Below, in pieces: positions 1 through 4,901 of a stretch of DNA of 5,931 bases. The notes under the pieces are model-generated. The model made no database searches, was not told the origin of the DNA, and was given only the letters and a program-made list of their open reading frames with translations. Position 1 is the first letter of the stretch, and each line of letters begins with the position of its first letter. The stretch comes from a bacterium (GTDB lineage: Bacteria; Bacillota; Clostridia; Oscillospirales; Oscillospiraceae): positions 1 through 5,931 of the forward strand of contig SFVI01000030.1 of the NCBI GenBank assembly GCA_004560305.1, given 5' to 3'. A program made the translations under genes and the position numbers.

Positions 1-6
1 ATATAT

Positions 7-13
7 AAAGGAG
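7..13 (+). promoter_or_regulatory. Shine-Dalgarno site of the activator gene
   Basis: AAAGGAG lies nine bases before the ATG at 23 and fixes that start. The window begins only 22 bases before the gene, so no promoter or upstream gene can be judged; more members of this operon could lie to the left. Confidence 0.85.
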
Positions 14-22
14 TTTACGACT

Positions 23-817
23 ATGAAATACTACGGCGGCTGTGATGTGGGTTCCACTTATACCAAGGCGGTCATTCTGGATGAGAACGGCAAGATCTGT
101 GCCGACACCACCATCCGCAGCAAGATCAATTCCGAAGTCTCCGCAAAGCTGGCGATGGAGGAGGTTCTGAACAAGGTGGGCTTGAACTCCTCCGAGGAGC
201 TGGGCTATCTGATCGGCACCGGCTACGGGCGCAACAAGGTCCCCTTCGCCGACGAGAATATCTCCGAGATCTCCTGTCACGCCATGGGCGTGCACGTCAC
301 CGACCCCAGTGTCAAGGCCATCATCGATATCGGCGGCCAGGACGTGAAGGGCATCTCCATCGACACGGACGGCACCGTGAAGAACTTTGCCATGAACGAC
401 AAGTGCGCCGCCGGCACCGGCCGGTTCTATGAGGCCATGGCCCGCAGCTTCGAGATGACGCTGCCCGAGTTCTCCAACCTGTCCCTGACGGCCAAGAACG
501 TTATCCCCATCACCGCGCAGTGCACCGTGTTCGCCGAGAGCGAGGTCATCACCCTGGTGGGCGAAGGCAAGCCCATGGACGAGATCGCCGCCGGTATCCA
601 GATGGCCGTGGCCAAGCGCTGCTTCGTCATGAGCAAGAAGGCCGGCGCCACCGACGCCATCACACTGACCGGCGGCTGCGCCAAAAATGCCGGTTTGAAG
701 CAGGCCATCGAGCACGTGCTGAAGCTGAAGGTCATCGACCTGAAGACCGATCCCCAGCTGATGGGCGCGCTGGGCGCCGCCGAGTACGCGCGGCAGAAGG
801 GCATGGCCCGCGTCTGA
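23..817 (+). CDS. 2-hydroxyacyl-CoA dehydratase activator (HgdC/BadF-BcrA type ATPase)
   Basis: This is a homodimeric ATPase of the ASKHA (actin/sugar kinase/Hsp70) fold. Members carry one [4Fe-4S] cluster at the dimer interface and use ATP hydrolysis to deliver a very low-potential electron to a 2-hydroxyacyl-CoA dehydratase or benzoyl-CoA-reductase-type partner. Visible motifs are the phosphate-1 loop DVGSTYTK (residues 8-15), the phosphate-2 motif DIGGQDVK (102-109), NDKCAAGTGRF with Cys128, QCTVFAESE with Cys167, and the adenosine-type motif LTGGCAKNAGL (215-225). Cys128 and Cys167 match the two cluster ligands of Acidaminococcus HgdC in position and spacing. At 264 residues it is the usual length for single-domain activators and appears intact. 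It leads the plus-strand operon; its presumed catalytic partners lie in the facing operon. It could equally serve a double-cubane-cluster protein, which uses the same activator family. The family is certain; the physiological substrate is not known. Confidence 0.95.
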   Translation: MKYYGGCDVGSTYTKAVILDENGKICADTTIRSKINSEVSAKLAMEEVLNKVGLNSSEELGYLIGTGYGRNKVPFADENISEISCHAMGVHVTDPSVKAIIDIGGQDVKGISIDTDGTVKNFAMNDKCAAGTGRFYEAMARSFEMTLPEFSNLSLTAKNVIPITAQCTVFAESEVITLVGEGKPMDEIAAGIQMAVAKRCFVMSKKAGATDAITLTGGCAKNAGLKQAIEHVLKLKVIDLKTDPQLMGALGAAEYARQKGMARV

Positions 818-847
818 ACACCTCTTGCCATTTAAGGAGGCTACGAT

Positions 848-1015
848 ATGTGTAAGGTTTTCAAATTTCTCTTTAAGCTCATCCGTATTCTGGCGGTGGC
901 CGTGGGCGCACTGTTCGTCGTGTACTTCTGGAACCTGGACCAGAAGCTGCTGGGCTGGGCCTATGTGCAGGTCAACAAGATCTTTGACCGCAAGAAAGTG
1001 GATATCAAGTTCTGA
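848..1015 (+). CDS. Small single-pass membrane protein, copy 1 (55 aa)
   Basis: A short gene with a clean AAGGAGG site at 834-840, seven bases before its ATG. The product has a basic N-terminus (Lys3, Lys6, Lys10, Arg13), one hydrophobic segment at about residues 11-28, the motif YFWNLDQKLL (26-35), and a charged C-terminal tail ending in RKKVDIKF. I do not recognise a named family. It resembles the 56-residue protein at 1892-2062 without gaps: Phe23, Tyr26, Asn29, Leu30, Lys33 and Leu34 are identical at the same positions. Its stop overlaps the next start as TGATG at 1013-1017, implying translational coupling to the ACS-domain gene. A role as a membrane anchor or small partner of the dehydratase/activator system is inference from context only. 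Confidence 0.82.
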   Translation: MCKVFKFLFKLIRILAVAVGALFVVYFWNLDQKLLGWAYVQVNKIFDRKKVDIKF

Positions 1016-1752
1016 TGGAGCTGTATAATCCGATCATACGGGAGGTGGAGGCGCTTGCCGGCGCCTCCACGCCCAAGCGGTACGCCTATGACCCGGCGGA
1101 GGCCTGGGAAGATACCGGGGCTTTCGAGCTGGTCATGCTGCGGGACGCCGCCTTTGAGCTGGGCGGCAGCGGCAAAAGCGCGGTGAATTTCACCTGTGTG
1201 ACCTCCTCTGCGGAGCTGGTGCCCGGGGACGAGATCGTGGTCTGCGGCCCGGACCTGAACGAGTTGAACGGCGACAGCCACTATGCCCGCATCGCTCTGC
1301 TGCGGGTCGGCGATATCGAGTCCGATGACGAGGACGACACGGAGCAGGCCTTCCGGGCCATCCAGGACATGGACTTTGTGAAGTACCATGTGTTCCCCAA
1401 GGGCTATATGATCCGCACAAGCTCGGAATCCAGCCGGGAACAGGTGCGTATCAGCCGGGAGGCGGTGCAGAAGGGCATGACGTTCCGCCGCATCGGCGCG
1501 GACTTTATCCAGCAGTATAAGCAGAACCGCAACATTCTGGCGGTGAAGCTGCTGTTTATCACCGCGCCGGAGGCGGACTACGCGGCGCTGACCAGGGACG
1601 CCAAGACGGTCAAGGACATCACCATGAGCCTGACGAAGATCCTGGAGGGAATGCCCACCGACTGCGGCTCCTGCAACCTGAAGGCCATCTGCGACGAGGT
1701 GGAGGGTATGCGCGAGCTGCACTTCGGCAAGGAGCATCACACCACGGAGTGA
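1015..1752 (+). CDS. Standalone acetyl-CoA synthase middle-domain-like protein (AcsB/CdhC-related)
   Basis: The 245-residue product resembles the second (middle) domain of the acetyl-CoA synthase subunit AcsB/CdhC, compared with the Moorella enzyme from memory. Matching stretches are FELGGSGKSAV (48-57; ACS has YVEMGGNRTPA), DEIVVCGPDLNEL (72-84; ACS KIEVIGPDIDQI), and VRISREAVQKGMTFRRIG (144-161; ACS LRVSKDAVAKGFRFKNYG). Near the C-terminus CGSCNLKAIC (Cys217, Cys220, Cys226) sits about where the first A-cluster cysteines of ACS (C-x2-C-x8-C) begin, but with a shorter loop. The fourth cluster cysteine, the CGC nickel-site motif and the rest of the A-cluster domain are absent, as is the N-terminal CODH-binding domain. 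It cannot therefore be a complete acetyl-CoA synthase. It might bind CoA, a metal or Fe-S cluster, or a protein partner; the role is unknown. No clear Shine-Dalgarno precedes it, and its ATG overlaps the previous stop, which suggests coupled translation. A terminator follows 22 bases after the stop. Confidence 0.78.
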   Translation: MELYNPIIREVEALAGASTPKRYAYDPAEAWEDTGAFELVMLRDAAFELGGSGKSAVNFTCVTSSAELVPGDEIVVCGPDLNELNGDSHYARIALLRVGDIESDDEDDTEQAFRAIQDMDFVKYHVFPKGYMIRTSSESSREQVRISREAVQKGMTFRRIGADFIQQYKQNRNILAVKLLFITAPEADYAALTRDAKTVKDITMSLTKILEGMPTDCGSCNLKAICDEVEGMRELHFGKEHHTTE

Positions 1753-1778
1753 GCCCTCTCCCCTATCCACAGGCAAAA

Positions 1779-1805
1779 GAACGGCCCACAGGGCCGTTCT
1801 TTTTT
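1779..1805 (+). terminator. Rho-independent terminator of the plus-strand operon
   Basis: Stem GAACGGCCC (1779-1787) pairs perfectly with GGGCCGTTC (1791-1799) around a three-base ACA loop and is followed by six T residues. The AAAA before the stem (1775-1778) extends pairing and gives some activity in the opposite direction. It lies directly after the ACS-domain gene. Confidence 0.92.
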
Positions 1806-1811
1806 GTTCGT

Positions 1812-1850
1812 GTGCCGAAAGGCCGTCCATCGAAGGACGGCCTTTTGCAC
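1812..1850. terminator. Middle stem-loop between convergent operons
   Basis: Stem GGCCGTCC (1821-1828) pairs with GGACGGCC (1835-1842), extended by AAA/TTT and by an outer GTGC (1812-1815)/GCAC (1847-1850) pairing. Short T runs on both strands allow weak terminator activity either way. It lies between two stronger terminators. Confidence 0.7.
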
Positions 1851-1884
1851 AAAAGGATACCCGCCGGAGGGCGGGTATCCTTTT
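1851..1884 (-). terminator. Terminator of the minus-strand dehydratase operon, probably bidirectional
   Basis: An 11-base-pair perfect stem, GGATACCCGCC (1855-1865) with GGCGGGTATCC (1870-1880), encloses a GGAG loop. AAAA precedes and TTTT follows it, so each strand reads stem plus T tract. On the minus strand it starts 8 bases after the stop of the second small membrane protein and is the natural end of that transcript. Confidence 0.88.
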
Positions 1885-1891
1885 CTTCTTT

Positions 1892-2062
1892 TCAAATGCG
1901 GCGGTCACGCTGCTGGCTGTTGTAGTGCTTTTGCAGGAAAGGATAAATGACCTTGTAGATCAGCTTGTTCTCCAGATTGAGATAATAGATGGTGAACGTG
2001 CCCGCAAACAGCAGCGCTGCAGTGATGAGCAGGCTTTTCAGCAATTTTGCTGCGAATTTCAT
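1892..2062 (-). CDS. Small single-pass membrane protein, copy 2 (56 aa)
   Basis: The last gene of the minus-strand operon. It starts with ATG at 2062-2060 behind a strong AAGGAGGG site (2076-2069) that overlaps the stop codon of the preceding dehydratase gene. The product has a basic start (Lys2, Lys6, Lys9), one hydrophobic segment at about residues 10-28, then YYLNLENKLI (26-35), and a tail ending in QQRDRRI. It aligns without gaps to the 55-residue protein at 848-1015 from residue 1 through the core motif Y(F/Y)xNL(D/E)xKL, which points to a shared family. I cannot assign a known family name. Being the terminal gene after the dehydratase subunits, as copy 1 follows the activator, suggests a role tied to this enzyme system, perhaps membrane attachment; that is inference. 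Confidence 0.82.
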   Translation of the reverse strand: MKFAAKLLKSLLITAALLFAGTFTIYYLNLENKLIYKVIYPFLQKHYNSQQRDRRI

Positions 2063-2068
2063 ATGGTT

Positions 2069-2076
2069 CCCTCCTT
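2069..2076 (-). promoter_or_regulatory. Shine-Dalgarno overlapping the stop of the upstream gene
   Basis: On the minus strand AAGGAGGG spans 2076-2069 and shares bases with the TAA stop (2077-2075) of the large dehydratase subunit. It lies six bases before the ATG of the small membrane protein, so ribosomes ending on the large subunit are positioned to start the small one. Confidence 0.8.
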
Positions 2077-3691
2077 ACCAGGCCAGACTGTCATCGAAGT
2101 CCACCAGCGTGGGGTCCAGCGGTGCCTCGTTCAGTACGACGGTCATGTATTTGTTGACGGTGTTCCGCATATCCCGCCGGGAGATGGTACGGCAGTCCTC
2201 CAGGTCGTGCTCCAGGAATATGAAGTGGAAGCCCAGGTCACGGGCCTGCTCCTCCATGAGAGCGTGGACGCCGTTCATGCCCTTGCAGGCCACGTTGTCG
2301 TTGAAGATGACCATGTCGCAGTTGAACTTGCTGGCCCACTCCCACACAGCGTTGACGTTGTCCCAGCCGCCCACGGCATGGTGGCGCATGACGCCCTTTT
2401 CGGAGAAGAGGGCCAGATCCTGAATGGCCTGTTCCGGGTCGGTGGTGGAGATCATGTTGTGACCCATGGTGGAGTCCATATTCAGCACGATATTGATGCC
2501 CCAGCAGTTCTGGACCCAGGTGGGGAAATCTGTGTAATACACCGCGGAGGGCCCCCACAGGAATGCCCGGTGGCGGGTAGTACCGCCGAAAGGCTCATGC
2601 TTCCGTTCGTAGGCCTCCAGCATGAGCTTCAGCACCTTGCGGTCGTTTTTAGTGAACTGGTCCTCCTGGCCGTTGACGGAAGCCCAGGAATATAACCGAT
2701 ACAGACTCTCGGCAATGCCGCAGAGGGCGGAGTAAGGCGTCTTGAACAGCTCCCATTTCTCCAGCTCGATGCGGTTCTGCTCGTTCATGTGCTCAGCGCG
2801 GGCGAACAGGGCCTCCCAGTCGTACTTGACGCCGTAGTTCTCCTGAATAAAGGCGATGGCATCCCGGAGGACCTGGGTGGAATAGGGGTGCGCGCCGGGC
2901 TCGTTGTGGATCATGGCCATGGTAACGGGGAAATCCGGCAGACCAAAGCGACGGCGCTGGAACATGGAGGTGGCCTCGCTGGCGTTGCAGGGCATATTGG
3001 TGGTCAGAACAGCGCGGCCCACAATGGGGAAATCGTCGTCGATGGCAACGCCGGTCTCCGCCGAGCAGCGGGAGCAGACGTCAGCGGCCAAGCCGAAGGA
3101 CTCGGCCACATCGATGTAGTAGGGCTCCAGGTGTTGGTCGATGTCACAGATGATGAACTCCGGCAGTGTTTGGATGGGGATGGGAATCAGGCCGGGGAAG
3201 CCGGTCATAAACAGGGGCGGCATGACCTCGTCCATGGGAACGATGTTGTCGCTGTCCCTTCCGCCGCCCAGACGCTTGTCGTTGGCCAGGACCAGGGCGA
3301 TCTTTTTCGTGAGGCTGCTGACGATACAGTGCATATTCATGTGGGCGATCTTCAGCTCGTCCTCCCGGTAGCCCTCAAACAACCGGTCAATAAAGGCGAA
3401 GGTGCCCAGATAGGAGCCCATCCAACGGTACTCCCAGAAGCCCTTGAGGATCGGCACCGGGGCGGAGGCCACCATTTTGCCCATGGCCAGCAGGTTGTTC
3501 AGCCAGGCGGTGTAGTCCACAAAGGTATCCTTCACACCGCGCCACTCCCGGTGGCGGGCGATACCGGTCTTATCCTCATAGCGGCTGCGAAGACCGCCCT
3601 TGCCGTTAGCTGCCTGCCACTTGGGGTCAAAGCGTTCCAGCTTTTTATCGATCACGCCGATGACGGCATTTGTCCACTGCTTCAGTACCAT
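2075..3691 (-). CDS. HgdA-type large subunit of a 2-hydroxyacyl-CoA dehydratase family enzyme
   Basis: A 538-residue member of the 2-hydroxyacyl-CoA dehydratase / benzoyl-CoA reductase family (HgdA, HgdB, BcrB, BcrC). Such subunits hold a [4Fe-4S] cluster through three cysteines and take one electron from the activator to drive radical dehydration or reduction of a CoA thioester. Candidate ligands are Cys206 (or Cys209) in DVCSRCSAETG, Cys235 in TTNMPCNASE, and Cys469 in DMVIFNDNVACKGMN; the last matches the VxxNRSCKP-type motif of HgdA. The 26-29 residue gap between the first two is near the family pattern. The first 200 residues are a long extension also seen in HgdA-type subunits (about 477 aa), so it is longer than average but not obviously a fusion. 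ATG at 3691 is chosen because AAGGAGG (3705-3699) is seven bases before it; the in-frame GTG at 3697 is only one base from that site. It starts two bases after the broken small subunit ends. A double-cubane-cluster protein is a less likely alternative. The substrate is not known. Confidence 0.88.
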   Translation of the reverse strand: MVLKQWTNAVIGVIDKKLERFDPKWQAANGKGGLRSRYEDKTGIARHREWRGVKDTFVDYTAWLNNLLAMGKMVASAPVPILKGFWEYRWMGSYLGTFAFIDRLFEGYREDELKIAHMNMHCIVSSLTKKIALVLANDKRLGGGRDSDNIVPMDEVMPPLFMTGFPGLIPIPIQTLPEFIICDIDQHLEPYYIDVAESFGLAADVCSRCSAETGVAIDDDFPIVGRAVLTTNMPCNASEATSMFQRRRFGLPDFPVTMAMIHNEPGAHPYSTQVLRDAIAFIQENYGVKYDWEALFARAEHMNEQNRIELEKWELFKTPYSALCGIAESLYRLYSWASVNGQEDQFTKNDRKVLKLMLEAYERKHEPFGGTTRHRAFLWGPSAVYYTDFPTWVQNCWGINIVLNMDSTMGHNMISTTDPEQAIQDLALFSEKGVMRHHAVGGWDNVNAVWEWASKFNCDMVIFNDNVACKGMNGVHALMEEQARDLGFHFIFLEHDLEDCRTISRRDMRNTVNKYMTVVLNEAPLDPTLVDFDDSLAW

Positions 3692-3693
3692 GG

Positions 3694-4431
3694 TCACACC
3701 TCCTTATGGCCCAGCTTTTTGATCTCCAGACTCTCGACAAAGGCCTGGAAGCGGGTACGCAGCTGACCGACGCTGCCCAGGGTGTACTCCTTCTCGATGG
3801 TGCAGCAGGGGATGCCCATCTCCTGCTGAAGCACGTGGCTGGCCAGCACCTTTTCATAGCTCCAGAACTCGCAGAACTTCATGCTCTCATAGATGATCCC
3901 GTCGGCGCCGTAGTCCTCCGCTAGACGGCGCAGCTCACTGTGCCGCTGGTCGATCTTGGCGCCGTCCATAAACCGGACGCACTGGTTGTGGTGCAGATAG
4001 TGCCGACATACCGCGTCGAAGGCCGTCTCGCCGCCGTGGATCTCGATCTCCTCCCGGCCGGGGAAGGTGCCGAAGCAATAGCGATCTGCCACCACCATGG
4101 CACCGCAGCTCTCCAGCAGCTTGGTAAATTCCGGGTCGTCGATCTCGCTTCCGGCCAGCACGACACGGGCACGGAAGGGGAATTCCGCCTCCGGCCGGCG
4201 TGTTTTCAGCTCCGCCAGCGTCTCCTCCAGATACGGCAAAATCAGGTCATGGGGACAGACCTGACTCACCAGGACGATGACGTGGTATTCATAGCCGGTA
4301 ATGACCGGGTTTTCCGCCTTACGGAGGTCGCCGATCTCCGTGATGACCCGACAGAGACGGTTGTGCTTTTCAATGGCGGCACGAATCGCATCGTCAGAGG
4401 TGTCCACGCCGAAGCTGTCGCGCAGCCGCAC
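3694..4431 (-). CDS. 3' fragment of the broken HgdB-type subunit
   Basis: This open frame covers the C-terminal two-thirds of the subunit. The only nearby start is GTG at 4431, with no Shine-Dalgarno before it (an in-frame stop lies at 4446-4444), so independent translation is doubtful. Counted from that GTG, it shows RVVLAGSEIDDPEFTKLLE (89-107), DRYCFGTF (116-123), GIIYESMKFCEF (178-189) with the conserved third cluster ligand Cys187, and GIPCCTIEKEY (206-216), followed by the GQLRTRFQAFVE (222-233) C-terminal helix. These are hallmark positions of the HgdB/FldB/HadC side of the family. It ends with TGA two bases before the large-subunit ATG. Confidence 0.7.
   Translation of the reverse strand: MRLRDSFGVDTSDDAIRAAIEKHNRLCRVITEIGDLRKAENPVITGYEYHVIVLVSQVCPHDLILPYLEETLAELKTRRPEAEFPFRARVVLAGSEIDDPEFTKLLESCGAMVVADRYCFGTFPGREEIEIHGGETAFDAVCRHYLHHNQCVRFMDGAKIDQRHSELRRLAEDYGADGIIYESMKFCEFWSYEKVLASHVLQQEMGIPCCTIEKEYTLGSVGQLRTRFQAFVESLEIKKLGHKEV
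3699..3705 (-). promoter_or_regulatory. Shine-Dalgarno deciding the large-subunit start
   Basis: AAGGAGG on the minus strand sits inside the last codons of the preceding gene. Spacing is seven bases to ATG 3691-3689 but one base to GTG 3697-3695, so ATG is the start and the two extra N-terminal residues should be dropped. Confidence 0.8.
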
Positions 4432-4723
4432 CGAACAGAGCGTTCAGATAGTTGAAGCCGCCCTCGATGGCCCGTTCCAGGATACAGCGGACATAGGGAC
4501 AGTTGCGGTTGGTCATGTAGTAGGACGCGATCTCTGCGGTGCCGCTGTTGGGGGCCCGAAGGCGGCTGGAAAAGCAGCCTGGCAAATTCAGCAGCACTTC
4601 GGGTATATAGTAGCAGTTATATCCCAGAGCCAGCTGGCCCTCCGCCGCGGCGCGCTGGACCAACTCGTTGTTGGCCTGCTGCAAAAGGTCCTCAAACCAG
4701 ATCAGGTGCTTCAAGTCTTTCAT
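4394..4723 (-). CDS. 5' fragment of the broken HgdB-type subunit
   Basis: The N-terminal 109 residues begin at ATG 4723, eight bases after an AAGGAG site; the TTG six bases upstream is too close to that site. Family-like stretches are GYNCYYIPEVLLNLPG (34-49), the substrate-side region around SSRLRAPNSGTAE (52-64), and RNCPYVRCILERAIEG (73-88) with Cys75/Cys80, one of which should be the first [4Fe-4S] ligand. The last nine or ten residues (AARQLRRGHL) do not fit the family and are out-of-frame reading past the lesion. Confidence 0.7.
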   Translation of the reverse strand: MKDLKHLIWFEDLLQQANNELVQRAAAEGQLALGYNCYYIPEVLLNLPGCFSSRLRAPNSGTAEIASYYMTNRNCPYVRCILERAIEGGFNYLNALFGAAARQLRRGHL

Positions 4724-4731
4724 GGGCAAAA

Positions 4732-4737
4732 CTCCTT
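4732..4737 (-). promoter_or_regulatory. Shine-Dalgarno of the first dehydratase gene
   Basis: AAGGAG on the minus strand is eight bases before ATG 4723-4721 and two bases from TTG 4729-4727. The ATG is therefore the start. Confidence 0.8.
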
Positions 4738-4743
4738 CTCAAT

Positions 4744-4757
4744 GGGGACTTCTCCCC
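4744..4757 (-). other. Small stem-loop in the operon leader
   Basis: GGGGA (4744-4748) and TCCCC (4753-4757) form a five-pair stem with a four-base loop, ending six bases upstream of the ribosome-binding site. It has no T tract, so it is not a terminator. It may affect translation or transcript stability, but nothing in the sequence proves a role. Confidence 0.35.
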
Positions 4758-4789
4758 GGATTTGGGTCGTGGGTCTTGCTGGTTCACAC

Positions 4790-4833
4790 ACTATTTACAT
4801 TTTAGCATTTTTCAACTATTTTTGCAACTATTT
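4790..4833 (-). repeat. Three AAATAGT repeats across the promoter
   Basis: AAATAGT occurs on the minus strand at 4833-4827, 4821-4815 and 4796-4790; the first two extend to AAATAGTTG and are exactly 12 bases apart. They flank or overlap the -35 element and the predicted start point, which fits a regulator-binding site, but in such AT-rich sequence chance is possible. Confidence 0.35.
4799..4827 (-). promoter_or_regulatory. Extended -10 sigma-A-type promoter of the dehydratase operon
   Basis: On the minus strand TTGCAA (-35, 4827-4822) is separated by 17 bases from TAAAAT (-10, 4804-4799), which is preceded by TGC as an extended -10. The start point would be near 4792, giving a leader of about 70 bases. 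It lies in an AT-rich stretch between the htpG terminator and the first dehydratase gene. Copies of AAATAGT sit next to the -35 and over the predicted start point. Confidence 0.75.
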
Positions 4834-4857
4834 GCGCCGTATTTTTTGTCATTTTGG

Positions 4858-4893
4858 AAAAAGAATGACCGCCTCACGGCGGTCATTCTTTTT
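4858..4893 (-). terminator. Terminator downstream of htpG, bidirectional in form
   Basis: An 11-base-pair perfect stem, GAATGACCGCC (4863-4873) with GGCGGTCATTC (4878-4888), encloses a TCAC loop and is flanked by AAAAA and TTTTT. On the minus strand it begins 8 bases after the htpG stop. It isolates htpG transcription from the dehydratase operon promoter. Confidence 0.92.
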
Positions 4894-4901
4894 CTGATGA
4901 T

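Larger units (their letters stand above)
3694..4723 (-). pseudogene. HgdB-type dehydratase subunit broken by frameshift and internal deletion
   Basis: Two consecutive reading frames together spell one HgdB/BcrC/BadD-like subunit. The 5' frame (ATG 4723) ends at 4394 and the 3' frame runs from about 4444 to 3694. They are offset by one base and overlap with no intervening sequence. The first part stops resembling the family at NYLNALFG; the second resumes at LRDSFGVDT, the helix that in relatives follows some 60-80 residues later. That stretch normally holds the second cluster cysteine, about 33 residues after the first. The locus therefore has both a deletion and a frame change. It encodes about 343 codons against roughly 375-430 in relatives. 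It opens the minus-strand operon behind a good promoter, so it may still be transcribed. It is either a decayed gene or an assembly or sequencing error; the flanking genes look intact, which makes an error a real possibility. Confidence 0.8.

Noticed and set aside
1015..1752. A complete acetyl-CoA synthase or Wood-Ljungdahl gene
   Set aside because: It is about one third of the ACS length and lacks the A-cluster nickel motif and the CODH-binding domain.
1775..1884. CRISPR array or mobile-element inverted repeats in the convergent spacer
   Set aside because: The three hairpins differ in sequence, have no repeat-spacer pattern, and each fits a terminator; no transposase is present.
961..1908. 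A 315-codon open frame on the minus strand opposite the ACS-domain gene
   Set aside because: It spans the terminators, has no ribosome site or family features, and is the antisense shadow of a GC-rich gene that has recognisable homology.
1925..2695. A long plus-strand open frame opposite the large dehydratase subunit
   Set aside because: The minus strand here encodes a clear family member and the second miniprotein; the plus-strand translation shows no recognisable domain.
2789..3766. A 325-codon plus-strand open frame
   Set aside because: It is an antisense shadow of the large subunit; its Gly/Val/His-rich translation is typical of reverse reading of GC-rich codons.
4394..4446. Programmed ribosomal frameshift joining the two dehydratase halves
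   Set aside because: No slippery heptamer or ribosome-stalling signal is visible, and a frameshift could not restore the missing internal segment with its cysteine.
4724..4798. Riboswitch or T-box in the dehydratase operon leader
   Set aside because: The leader is only about 70 bases, with a single five-pair hairpin and no terminator, T-box motif or known aptamer core.
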